From an uncultured Alphaproteobacteria bacterium (GTDB taxonomy: Bacteria > Pseudomonadota > Alphaproteobacteria > Rickettsiales > UBA1997): a stretch of DNA of 6,786 nt. The translations under genes were made by a program, and so were the position numbers. Positions 1 to 6,061 of this stretch are shown here, one piece after another. Below the pieces are notes generated by a model that worked only from the letters and a program-made list of their open reading frames with translations, was not told the DNA's origin and made no database searches. Where the stretch lies: positions 1 to 6,786 of the forward strand of contig CAJBXX010000192.1 of the NCBI GenBank assembly GCA_903959715.1, given 5' to 3'. Each line of letters opens with the position of its first letter. Position 1 is the first letter of the stretch.

Positions 1-463
1 GCGCCACTATTGGTGAATACGGTTGTTGTTGCTGTTGTTGCTGTTGTTGCTGTTGTTGATAATTTTGCGCTTCTAGTTTTAATGTTTTCTCTATATGAGA
101 GATTAATTGAAATGCCTCGCGACCTTCTGTTGTAAAAATTGATGGATTCCACTGATTATAAAAATCATTTCTTTCAAGATCTTTTGATCTATCTAAAAAT
201 GATTTTACTTTACCTTCTGAAGCATTTGTTTCACTTATTAATTGATGTAAATGTGATTCTTTTTCTTGTAAATATTTAATTCGTGCTTCAGAAACATCAT
301 CTTTAAGATCAAGTCCACCTCCAGAAACTAAACGACCAAATCCAGAAGTCAAAAGCCCCAAACCCTCTGATCCCTCATCTTTATTCAGCTTCATTAATAT
401 TCTGCCCGCACTTGCTAAAAGCTGTTTTTTTGTTTCTTCTGTTGCTTGATTTTGCGTTAGCAT
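1..463 (-). CDS. Unknown protein with polyglutamine tract, partial (N-terminus only)
   Basis: An open frame begins with ATG at 463 and stays open for 154 codons to the left edge, so the C-terminus is missing. I do not recognise the family. Residues 1-30 are polar and probably helical. Residues 31-52 are rich in Gly and Leu (GLGLLTSGFGRLVSGGGLDL, 35-53 approximately). Residues 53-101 are strongly charged and look helical or coiled-coil. A Trp/aromatic patch (FYNQWNPSIF) lies at 101-110, followed by another helical stretch and 12 consecutive glutamines at 136-147, then PYSPIVA. No signal peptide or membrane segment is visible, so this part is probably cytoplasmic or exported by a non-Sec route. 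The gene has its own promoter about 75 bases upstream and no Shine-Dalgarno sequence. The uninterrupted frame, ATG start and well-placed promoter support a real gene. Its function is unknown; an effector or scaffold role would be speculation. Confidence 0.72.
   Translation of the reverse strand, partial: MLTQNQATEETKKQLLASAGRILMKLNKDEGSEGLGLLTSGFGRLVSGGGLDLKDDVSEARIKYLQEKESHLHQLISETNASEGKVKSFLDRSKDLERNDFYNQWNPSIFTTEGREAFQLISHIEKTLKLEAQNYQQQQQQQQQQQQPYSPIVA
23..58 (-). repeat. In-frame CAA/CAG tandem repeat coding polyglutamine
   Basis: Thirty-six bases are built from a 9-base unit (TTGTTGCTG on the plus strand). There are three full copies at 26-52, flanked by partial copies. On the minus strand they read CAA CAA CAG and encode 12 glutamines. 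The unit is a multiple of three, so gain or loss of copies would change protein length without breaking the frame. Confidence 0.9.
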
Positions 464-537
464 AATTTTAAAAACAATTTTTAAATTTGTTTAATTTGTT
501 GGGAAAAAATTATTTGCGCTAATTTTTTTGCAAATAA

Positions 538-566
538 ATTATAAATTATTGAAATCTAATTAACAA
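538..566 (-). promoter_or_regulatory. Sigma70-type promoter of the unknown gene
   Basis: On the minus strand, TTGTTA (561-566; 4 of 6 consensus bases) is followed by exactly 17 bases and a perfect TATAAT (538-543). Transcription would start near 531, leaving a leader of about 68 bases before the ATG at 463. The -35 box lies inside the left arm of the palindrome at 558-580, so a repressor bound there could block RNA polymerase. Such AT-rich DNA throws up promoter-like matches by chance, but the perfect -10 box and ideal spacing make this one of the better ones in the window. Confidence 0.5.
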
Positions 567-580
567 TTTTATTGTTAATT
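558..580. repeat. Perfect palindrome, candidate operator
   Basis: Left arm AATTAACAAT (558-567) and right arm ATTGTTAATT (571-580) are exact reverse complements of 10 bases around a TTT centre. It overlaps the -35 box of the unknown gene's promoter, a typical operator position. It could instead form an RNA hairpin, but neither strand has a U-run directly after it as a terminator would. Confidence 0.5.
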
Positions 581-674
581 TTGCAAGAAATTTTTGAATT
601 AATGATGAAGATATTTTTTTTAAAAAGTAAGATAAAAATCTTAAAATTCCCTCTTCAATTTTTTATTTATCATC

Positions 675-707
675 AAAAATCTCTTCTCCACGCTTGCGGG
701 GAGAGGG
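675..707 (-). terminator. Probable terminator of rdgB-dnaJ made from the REP-like hairpin
   Basis: Read on the minus strand after dnaJ, the GC-rich hairpin (arms 697-707 and 682-692) is followed by one G, one A and then five T (679-675). A strong stem plus a short U-run fits intrinsic termination. The U-run is short and offset by two bases, so termination may be only partial. Confidence 0.45.
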
Positions 708-720
708 CTAGGGTGAGGGG
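681..720. repeat. GC-rich REP-like intergenic repeat
   Basis: These 40 bases contain 27 G or C in otherwise very AT-rich DNA. They read like the CCCTCACCC...CTCTCCCC family of short palindromic repeats that I recall from intergenic regions of many proteobacterial genomes (minus-strand orientation here). The hairpin arms are 682-692 and 697-707, with two G-T wobbles and one A-G mismatch; 708-720 is the unpaired tail with the typical GGGTGAGGGG. It lies 28 bases past the dnaJ stop codon. Family membership is from memory; copy number in this genome cannot be seen from the window. Confidence 0.7.
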
Positions 721-748
721 TTTTAAAAAAAATCCGAAACTATAAAAA

Positions 749-1900
749 TTATTTAAAAAAATCACCGACTTTTTTAAAAAAACTTTCCGATTTTGGATTG
801 CTCGAAACTTTATTTTTCATAATTTTATCAAGTTTTTGCAATAAATCTTTTTCTTCGGCGGATAATTTTACTGGCACTTCGATATTTAATTTAACGAACA
901 TGTCGCCCCTTCTGCCACCTGAGTTTATAACGCTCATGCCTTTTGATTTTAAACGCAAAGTATCGCCATTTTGTGAACCTTCGGGAATTTGTAAATTTAC
1001 TTTTGTGCCGTCGATTGTAGGAATTTCAACGGCTCCGCCGAGTGAAGCCAAAGTCATTCTGAGAGGCATTTCAAAATAAATATCATTTTCTTTGCGAGTA
1101 AAAAATTGATGTTTGCGAATCGAAACATAAACATATAAATCGCCGGCGGCACCTCCACGAACACCCGCCTCGCCCTCGCCCGCGAATCTGATGCGATTAC
1201 CTTCCTCGACTCCAGCTGGAATTTTTGCCGACAAATTTCTTTCTTTATTAACCCTGCCTTTGCCATTACATTTTTTGCATGGATTTTTAACGATCTCACC
1301 GCTTCCACCGCAAGTGTGACAAGTTTTTTCCACAATAAAAAATCCTTGTTGAACGCGAATTGCACCCGCGCCTTTGCAAGTTGGGCAAGTTATTGGCTTA
1401 GAATTGTCGCTAGAGCCCGAACCGTTGCAAGCATCGCATTTCGATGGAATGGTAAATTTAATTTCTTCGGTGCAACCGCCGAAAGCTTCTTCCAAAGAAA
1501 TTTCGAGATTGTAACGAACATCGGATCCGCGTTGAGCCGAAGATTTTTTTTGCGACCTGCCACGCCCGGAGCCATCGCCAAATATATCGCCAAAATTACT
1601 AAAAATATCGTTAAAATCAAAACCTTCAAAACCAGCACCCGACTGCCCGCGAGAACCTCCACCACCAAATCCTTGATTTGGATCTTGATGCCCAAAACGA
1701 TCATAGCCTGCGCGTTTTTGATCATCTTTCAAAACTTCATAAGCTTCGGTTGCTTCTTTAAATTTTGTTTCGGCTTCTTTATTTCCTGGGTTGCGATCGG
1801 GATGATATTGCATCGCCAATTTTCGATAAGATTTTTTGATTTCATCGACGGAGGCGTTTTTGCTGACGCCAAGCACTTCATAATAATCTCTTTTGCTCAT
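749..1900 (-). CDS. dnaJ: Chaperone DnaJ (Hsp40, class I)
   Basis: DnaJ delivers unfolded proteins to DnaK and stimulates its ATPase in the cytoplasm. The 383 residues show the full class I layout. The J domain is at 1-70 with the HPD motif at 33-35, which is needed to activate DnaK. A Gly/Phe-rich linker runs from about 76 to 115. The zinc-binding domain has four CxxCxGxG repeats (CDACNGSG 155, CPTCKGAG 172, CHTCGGSG 194, CKKCNGKG 208). The C-terminal substrate-binding domains follow to the Lys/Phe-rich end. Length is normal and no key residue is missing. The start is set by the conserved [11 protein letters not shown]; no Shine-Dalgarno sequence precedes it. It lies 56 bases after rdgB on the same strand with no terminator between, so the two are probably cotranscribed. 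dnaK, its common neighbour, is not here, and I see no heat-shock promoter. Confidence 0.98.
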   Translation of the reverse strand: MSKRDYYEVLGVSKNASVDEIKKSYRKLAMQYHPDRNPGNKEAETKFKEATEAYEVLKDDQKRAGYDRFGHQDPNQGFGGGGSRGQSGAGFEGFDFNDIFSNFGDIFGDGSGRGRSQKKSSAQRGSDVRYNLEISLEEAFGGCTEEIKFTIPSKCDACNGSGSSDNSKPITCPTCKGAGAIRVQQGFFIVEKTCHTCGGSGEIVKNPCKKCNGKGRVNKERNLSAKIPAGVEEGNRIRFAGEGEAGVRGGAAGDLYVYVSIRKHQFFTRKENDIYFEMPLRMTLASLGGAVEIPTIDGTKVNLQIPEGSQNGDTLRLKSKGMSVINSGGRRGDMFVKLNIEVPVKLSAEEKDLLQKLDKIMKNKVSSNPKSESFFKKVGDFFK

Positions 1901-1956
1901 AATTTAAATATGTTTTGCGGAATTTTTAATGTTGTTAAATTTAATTTTTATAAAAT

Positions 1957-2580
1957 TTAATCGAAAATATTATAATTTTTCTTAAGCCAATTTTCAAGTT
2001 GTAAAAATGCCTCGGCGCGATGAGAAATTTGATGCTTAAAAACCGCATCAATTTCTGCAAAAGTTTGATTCATACCGTTTTTAATAAAAATAGGATCATA
2101 GCCGAAGCCTTTATTTCCAAGGGGTGGATAAGTTAAAAAACCATCGACCCTTCCTTCAAAATTAATTCTAAAATTATTTTTTGGATTATATAAACATAAA
2201 TTGCAAATAAAAAATGCAGAAGGTTTTTGTTTAGAAAAAATATTTTTTTGCTTTAATTCTGCAAAAATTTTTTCAAAGGCAAAAGTAAAATTTTTATTAC
2301 CATTTTCATCGATGGCATATCGTGCCGAATGAACTCCGGGAGCATTTTCTAAATCATTGATACACAAACCAGAATCATCGGCGAGCGACAAAATTTTAGC
2401 ATTATCGCCATAAAATTTTGCTTTTATAAAAGCATTTTCGGCGAAAGTTTCGGCGCTTTCTTCGGGCTCAATAAGATTTAAATTAGAAGCTGGCAGAGCT
2501 TGAATATCAAGACTTTCCAATAGTTTTGCAATTTCAATAAATTTACCATTATTGTTGGTGGCGATTAAGATTTTTTTCAT
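1957..2580 (-). CDS. rdgB: XTP/dITP pyrophosphatase (RdgB/HAM1 family)
   Basis: This cytoplasmic enzyme hydrolyses dITP, dXTP and XTP to the monophosphate and pyrophosphate, keeping deaminated purines out of DNA and RNA. At 207 residues it has the usual family length. The family motifs are all present in order: TNNNGK at 8-13 (phosphate binding), SLADDSGL at 65-72 with the metal-binding and catalytic Asp pair at 68-69, GVHSARY at 82-88, GFGYDPIF at 158-165 (base recognition) and ISHRAEA at 185-191. The ATG at 2580 places TNNNGK at its normal distance from the N-terminus. The gene starts 32 bases after the rpsP terminator, so it needs readthrough or its own promoter; I found no convincing promoter in that gap. 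dnaJ follows downstream. Confidence 0.97.
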   Translation of the reverse strand: MKKILIATNNNGKFIEIAKLLESLDIQALPASNLNLIEPEESAETFAENAFIKAKFYGDNAKILSLADDSGLCINDLENAPGVHSARYAIDENGNKNFTFAFEKIFAELKQKNIFSKQKPSAFFICNLCLYNPKNNFRINFEGRVDGFLTYPPLGNKGFGYDPIFIKNGMNQTFAEIDAVFKHQISHRAEAFLQLENWLKKNYNIFD

Positions 2581-2612
2581 TTAAAAAAAATTTTAAAATT
2601 AATTTTTGCAAC

Positions 2613-2644
2613 AAAAAAGCCGACCCAATATTTTGGATCGGCTT
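2613..2644 (-). terminator. Intrinsic terminator of rpsP
   Basis: On the minus strand a 12-bp stem (AAGCCGATCCAA at 2644-2633, TTGGGTCGGCTT at 2628-2617, one G-T wobble) closes a 4-base loop. It runs straight into a U-tract of six T (2618-2613). It lies 32 bases after the rpsP stop, which is textbook spacing, and should largely separate rpsP from rdgB. Confidence 0.92.
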
Positions 2645-2675
2645 AAAGAAAAAAAATAAATTTTTTTAATAAAAA

Positions 2676-3050
2676 CTAGGCTTGAACGGCTTCTTCTTGC
2701 GATTTAGAAGCTTCGATTTCTTTGTTTAATTTTTCTTGAGCTTTTTTCTTTAAATTAGATCCTTTAGCTTTTGGCTTGAAATCAGGTTTGTATTTTTCAG
2801 CACCTTTAACTCCGAGATTAATCAAGAATTTGGCAACTTTTTCAGTAGGTTGAGCACCGACCGACAACCAATACTCAGCACGCTCTTTATCAACCGTGAC
2901 GCGTTTTTCATCAGTTTCGCCAAGAAGCGGATTGTAAGTTCCGATTTTTTCTAAAAATTTAGAATCACGCGGAGAAGTGCTGTTAGTAACAAGGATGCGA
3001 TAATATGGGAGGTTTGTTCTGCCCCCACGAGAAAGACGAATTTTAATCAT
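2676..3050 (-). CDS. rpsP: 30S ribosomal protein S16
   Basis: S16 binds 16S rRNA and helps assemble the body of the small ribosomal subunit. The conserved N-terminus MIKIRLSRGGRTNLPYYRI, the segment FLEKIGTYNP (33-42) and the AEYWLSVGAQPTEKVAKFL helix (58-76) identify it. The core is residues 1-81. The remaining 43 residues are a Lys/Glu-rich, probably disordered tail ending AVQA, longer than in the short S16 proteins of about 80 residues; extended S16 tails occur in alphaproteobacteria. The stop is TAG. In most bacteria rpsP leads an operon with rimM, trmD and rplS. Here it stands alone between a candidate promoter and a strong terminator, with nuoG upstream and rdgB downstream. Confidence 0.98.
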   Translation of the reverse strand: MIKIRLSRGGRTNLPYYRILVTNSTSPRDSKFLEKIGTYNPLLGETDEKRVTVDKERAEYWLSVGAQPTEKVAKFLINLGVKGAEKYKPDFKPKAKGSNLKKKAQEKLNKEIEASKSQEEAVQA

Positions 3051-3095
3051 TTTTTAAAAATTTTTTACTTATAAATTGGTTTAGAAATATCGTAA

Positions 3096-3123
3096 ATCAT
3101 AAAATAAACAAATTCAATTGCAA
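3096..3123 (-). promoter_or_regulatory. Candidate promoter of rpsP
   Basis: On the minus strand TTGCAA (3118-3123) is followed by 16 bases and TATGAT (3096-3101; 5 of 6). Transcription would start near 3089, giving a leader of about 40 bases. A perfect TTGACA -35 box also lies just upstream (3139-3144), with the poorer -10 TGCAAT 16 bases on, so two overlapping promoters are possible. No Shine-Dalgarno sequence is seen in the leader. Confidence 0.45.
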
Positions 3124-3200
3124 GTAAGAATTTTTTATTGTCAAAAAACAAATATTAAATTTTACAAAAATTAAATTTTTAATTATTTTGAAATTGATAT

Positions 3201-5261
3201 TTAAAAATTAAAAATTTTGTTATTTTCTGCACTCGCCTTGTGAAGAATCTTAGAGGCTCTAGCGATGGCGTTGGTTAAATAATAATCATAATTCATTGCT
3301 AATAATTTATTTTCTTCCACAAAATTGAGTTGTGAATCATTGTCAAAAACTTCTAATGATTTTGTATAATTATTATTTATTTTATCAATTCTTGAGAAAA
3401 TATTGTGCTCTTCATCAAGTTTTGACAATAGCTCATTATAATTTTTAAAACCTAAGTCAAGATTAAGTTTTTGCGCGATTTGACAAATAATTTCAAAATC
3501 GATTTTAGCCTCTCCAACCCCGAAAACCGCCTTTCTAGACCTCTGAATTCTACCTTCAAGATTCATGTAAAATGCGTCTTTTTCAATATAATTACAAGTT
3601 GGCAAAATTATATTGGCAATTTTTGCACCGCGATCGCCATTAGAACCAAGATATATTACAAAACAATTTTGCAATTTTGAAAAATCAATTTCATCATCAA
3701 CATTTTGCAAAAATAATAATTTTATTTCGCCATTTTGTGCTTGATCGACCATTTCGCGAGCGGTTTTTTTGCTTACAAAATCAAGCTCTAAACCATTAAT
3801 TAAACCTGTCGATTTTGCCAAAAAATTAAAACCATTCCAATCGTCGCGAAGCATGTTATATTTGGTCGCAATTGCTTTACATAATTGAATTATTTCGGCT
3901 CCGTCCTTACGAGAAACTGTATCTTCGCCAATAATTAACATGCCATTTTTGGCTTTTTGCAAAGTTTCACAAAATGGATTTTCTCCAGTTAAAATTGATT
4001 GTAAAATTTTAATCTCACCACCCAAAATCTGATGATCGTAAGTTAAATCGATGTCATTTCCAATCAAAGCAATTTTTATTTTTTTCGATAAAAATCTTTT
4101 TCTTAATCGAGCATTCAGAATTGGAGCGTCTCGACGCGGATTGACTCCGATCAATAAACAAGCGTCAGCTTCTTCGATTCCAGCGATTGAGGTGTTAAAT
4201 AAAAATTCATTTTTATTTTTTGAATTAAGTTTTTGCGAACCTAAACGACAATCAATATTTTCAACACCCAAAGCTTGCATTAATTTTTTTAAGGCAAAAA
4301 TATCTTCGAGCGACGAAAGATTGCCGGTCAAGGCGCCGATTTGATTGGGCTCAATTTTAGCAATTTGATTTTTTATTTCTTCATAACAATCTTCAAAATT
4401 AGTGTGAACAAATTTGCCGTCAATTTTTAAATAAGGCTTGTCCAAGCGTTGATATTTAAAGCCGTCATAGCAAAAACGCGCTTTATCGGAAATCCATTCT
4501 TCATTTATTTCTTCGTTTAAACGCGGTAAAATTCTCATTACTTCAAGACCGCGCGAATCAACGCGAATGTTGCTTCCAACCGCATCCATAATATCGATTG
4601 TTTCGGTTTTTTTCAATTCCCAACTCCGAGCTTTAAAGGCATAAGGCATTGAAGTTAAGGCGCCCACGGGACATAAATCGATCACATTTCCCGATAATTC
4701 GGAAAGCATATTTCTTTCGAGATAAGTAGTGATTTCAACTCCCTCTCCGCGATTAATCGCCCCCAATTCAAAAGTTCCAGCAACATCTTCGACGAAACGG
4801 ACGCATCGAGTGCAGTGGATACATCGGGTCATTTGGGTTTTAATTAACGGACCCATATTTTTATCGCTCACCGCCCTTTTAGGTTCGTGATAATTGCTTT
4901 CGCCTTTGCCATATTGATAAGCTTGATCTTGTAAATCGCATTCACCAGCTTGATCGCAAACTGGGCAATCAAGGGGATGATTGGCGAGCAAAAATTCCAT
5001 GACTCCTTCGCGAGCCTTTTTAACCATCGGCGTATCAGTGAAAATTTGCATATTTTCATTAACCGGCATAGCACAAGAGGCTACGGGCTTAGGTGGACCG
5101 CCCGCAACTTCAACTAAACACATGCGACAATTGCCCGCAATTGCCAATCTTTCGTGATAGCAAAAACGCGGAATTTCAATGCCAGCAATTTCGCAAGCTT
5201 GAATAATTGTTATACCCTGAGGAACTTCGTGGCTGTTGCCGTTAATTGATATTTTTACCAT
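3201..5261 (-). CDS. nuoG: NADH-quinone oxidoreductase subunit G (complex I, 75-kDa type)
   Basis: NuoG is the large iron-sulphur subunit of the peripheral arm of respiratory complex I, passing electrons from NADH/FMN (NuoF) towards NuoI and quinone. Three cluster sites are complete: a [2Fe-2S] site with Cys 34, 45, 48 and 63; the N5 [4Fe-4S] site with His 95 and Cys 99, 102 and 108; and the N4 site with Cys 147, 150, 153 and 197. The rest (about 220 to 620) is the molybdopterin-oxidoreductase-like domain, which carries no cofactor in complex I. The extra N7 cysteine motif of the E. coli and Thermus proteins is absent; only Cys264 occurs in that region. The 686-residue length matches the mitochondrial and alphaproteobacterial form. 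ATG at 5261 gives the normal ferredoxin-like start. No other nuo gene is in the window. ssb lies 101 bases upstream and rpsP 150 bases downstream. Confidence 0.98.
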   Translation of the reverse strand: MVKISINGNSHEVPQGITIIQACEIAGIEIPRFCYHERLAIAGNCRMCLVEVAGGPPKPVASCAMPVNENMQIFTDTPMVKKAREGVMEFLLANHPLDCPVCDQAGECDLQDQAYQYGKGESNYHEPKRAVSDKNMGPLIKTQMTRCIHCTRCVRFVEDVAGTFELGAINRGEGVEITTYLERNMLSELSGNVIDLCPVGALTSMPYAFKARSWELKKTETIDIMDAVGSNIRVDSRGLEVMRILPRLNEEINEEWISDKARFCYDGFKYQRLDKPYLKIDGKFVHTNFEDCYEEIKNQIAKIEPNQIGALTGNLSSLEDIFALKKLMQALGVENIDCRLGSQKLNSKNKNEFLFNTSIAGIEEADACLLIGVNPRRDAPILNARLRKRFLSKKIKIALIGNDIDLTYDHQILGGEIKILQSILTGENPFCETLQKAKNGMLIIGEDTVSRKDGAEIIQLCKAIATKYNMLRDDWNGFNFLAKSTGLINGLELDFVSKKTAREMVDQAQNGEIKLLFLQNVDDEIDFSKLQNCFVIYLGSNGDRGAKIANIILPTCNYIEKDAFYMNLEGRIQRSRKAVFGVGEAKIDFEIICQIAQKLNLDLGFKNYNELLSKLDEEHNIFSRIDKINNNYTKSLEVFDNDSQLNFVEENKLLAMNYDYYLTNAIARASKILHKASAENNKIFNF

Positions 5262-5305
5262 GAAAAAATATAAATTTTGGTTGAATTTTTAATTTAATAA
5301 CTTGC

Positions 5306-5330
5306 TTAAACTAAAAAAAATTTAGTTTAA
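5306..5330. repeat. Perfect AT-rich inverted repeat between ssb and nuoG
   Basis: Arms TTAAACTAAA (5306-5315) and TTTAGTTTAA (5321-5330) are exact complements of 10 bases around AAAAA. It lies 33 bases past the ssb stop and 45 before the nuoG start. It could weakly terminate ssb or act as an operator for nuoG, but no U-run follows it on the minus strand, so I do not call it a terminator. Confidence 0.4.
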
Positions 5331-5362
5331 AAATTTGTAAATAATTATGAATAAAATTATTT

Positions 5363-5824
5363 TTAAAACGGAATTTCATCGTCATTTTCTTCAACGACTA
5401 CATCAGAATTTTTGCGATTCGACGAAGAGCTTCCAGAATTATTAGCGTAACCCTCTGATGAGCCCCCACTTGCACGATCTTTGGAATCAAGAATTTGCAA
5501 AGTAGAATTATAATTTTGCAAAACTACTTCAGTGGTATATTTTTCAACACCTTGAGCGTCAGTCCATTTGCGGGTTTGCAAAGATCCCTCTAGATAAACT
5601 TTGGCACCTTTTTTTAAATAACTTTTGGCAATTCCAACCAAACCTTGCGAAAAAATCACGATGCGATGCCATTCGGTTTTATCTTTTTTTTCTCCAGTAT
5701 TTTTATCTTTCCAACTATCAGAAGTTGCAATTGAAAAGCTGGCGATCTCGCGACCATCTTGGGTTGAACGAATTTCTGGATCTTGCCCTAAATTGCCCAC
5801 TAAAATTACTTTATTTATCGACAT
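5363..5824 (-). CDS. ssb: Single-stranded DNA-binding protein SSB
   Basis: SSB coats single-stranded DNA during replication, recombination and repair and recruits partner proteins. The OB-fold covers residues 1 to about 112. It opens with the conserved MSINKVILVGNLGQDPEIR and contains the WHRIVIF strand (52-58), LKKGAKVYLEGSLQTRKW (70-87) and YTTEVVL (96-102). Next comes a flexible linker rich in Ser, Gly and Asn (about 115-140), with a run of four Ser. The acidic tip ends DDEIPF, the usual docking site for partner proteins. The length of 153 is typical. The start is fixed by the conserved N-terminus. A good promoter lies about 90 bases upstream in the region shared with the divergent isomerase gene. 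uvrA and gyrA, frequent neighbours elsewhere, are not seen. Confidence 0.98.
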   Translation of the reverse strand: MSINKVILVGNLGQDPEIRSTQDGREIASFSIATSDSWKDKNTGEKKDKTEWHRIVIFSQGLVGIAKSYLKKGAKVYLEGSLQTRKWTDAQGVEKYTTEVVLQNYNSTLQILDSKDRASGGSSEGYANNSGSSSSNRKNSDVVVEENDDEIPF

Positions 5825-5910
5825 AAAATTGAATTTTTGAATTAATAATGCGGTTGCTTTAAAAAAATTATAATTTAAAAAAAATTAAAAACTAGCATCA
5901 ATTTTAATTG

Positions 5911-5938
5911 ATTATAAAATTGAAAAAACTAGTTGCAA
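5911..5938 (-). promoter_or_regulatory. Candidate promoter of ssb
   Basis: On the minus strand TTGCAA (5933-5938) is followed by 16 bases and a perfect TATAAT (5911-5916), giving a start near 5904 and a leader of about 80 bases. A 7-bp palindrome (ATCAATT, TT, AATTGAT; 5897-5912) overlaps the -10 box and start site. A 9-base direct repeat AAAAACTAG (5887-5895 and 5924-5932) flanks it; both are possible regulator sites. Confidence 0.5.
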
Positions 5939-5969
5939 AAAATAATTACTTTCTAAAATAGAACTGTGT

Positions 5970-6029
5970 TAAATTTCATTTGTTAAATTTAATGTTTAAA
6001 TAAAATATTTAATTTAAAAATGAAATTTA
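5970..6029 (+). repeat. 12-bp inverted repeat in the isomerase leader
   Basis: TAAATTTCATTT (5970-5981) and AAATGAAATTTA (6018-6029) are exact reverse complements separated by 36 bases. The right arm contains the ATG at 6020, which is in frame with the isomerase. If it folds in the mRNA, it would bury that ATG and leave the ATG at 6062 free. The arms are nearly all A and T, so chance occurrence is possible. Confidence 0.4.
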
Positions 6030-6061
6030 TTATTTTTAAATATTCAAACCAAAAATATTCT

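Noticed and set aside
23..58. Possible CRISPR or minisatellite array at the left edge
   Set aside because: The units are 9 bases with no spacers and lie in frame within a coding sequence, so this is a polyglutamine codon repeat.
628..643. Short inverted repeat TAAGAT-AAAA-ATCTTA in the gap left of dnaJ
   Set aside because: A 6-bp AT-rich stem is expected by chance here. A few T follow on the minus strand, but it is too weak to call a terminator.
681..720. A tRNA or small stable RNA gene suggested by high GC
   Set aside because: The 40-base GC-rich segment is too short for a tRNA and has no cloverleaf or TTCGA-type arm. A REP-like hairpin explains it better.
1054..1725. Two further minus-strand frames of 103 and 111 codons inside dnaJ
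   Set aside because: They overlap dnaJ on the same strand in another frame. Their products have skewed composition and no motif.
1316..1960. A 214-codon plus-strand open frame opposite dnaJ
   Set aside because: It mirrors the codons of dnaJ, whose protein is unmistakable. The translation has no recognisable domain and looks like the antisense of a coding region.
3145..3200. Possible nuoG terminator in the AT-rich tail after the stop
   Set aside because: Only A/T self-complementary runs are present, with no GC-containing stem. Nothing there separates from background.
4051..4344. A 97-codon plus-strand frame opposite nuoG
   Set aside because: It is a shadow of nuoG, with no motif and no promoter or leader supporting it.
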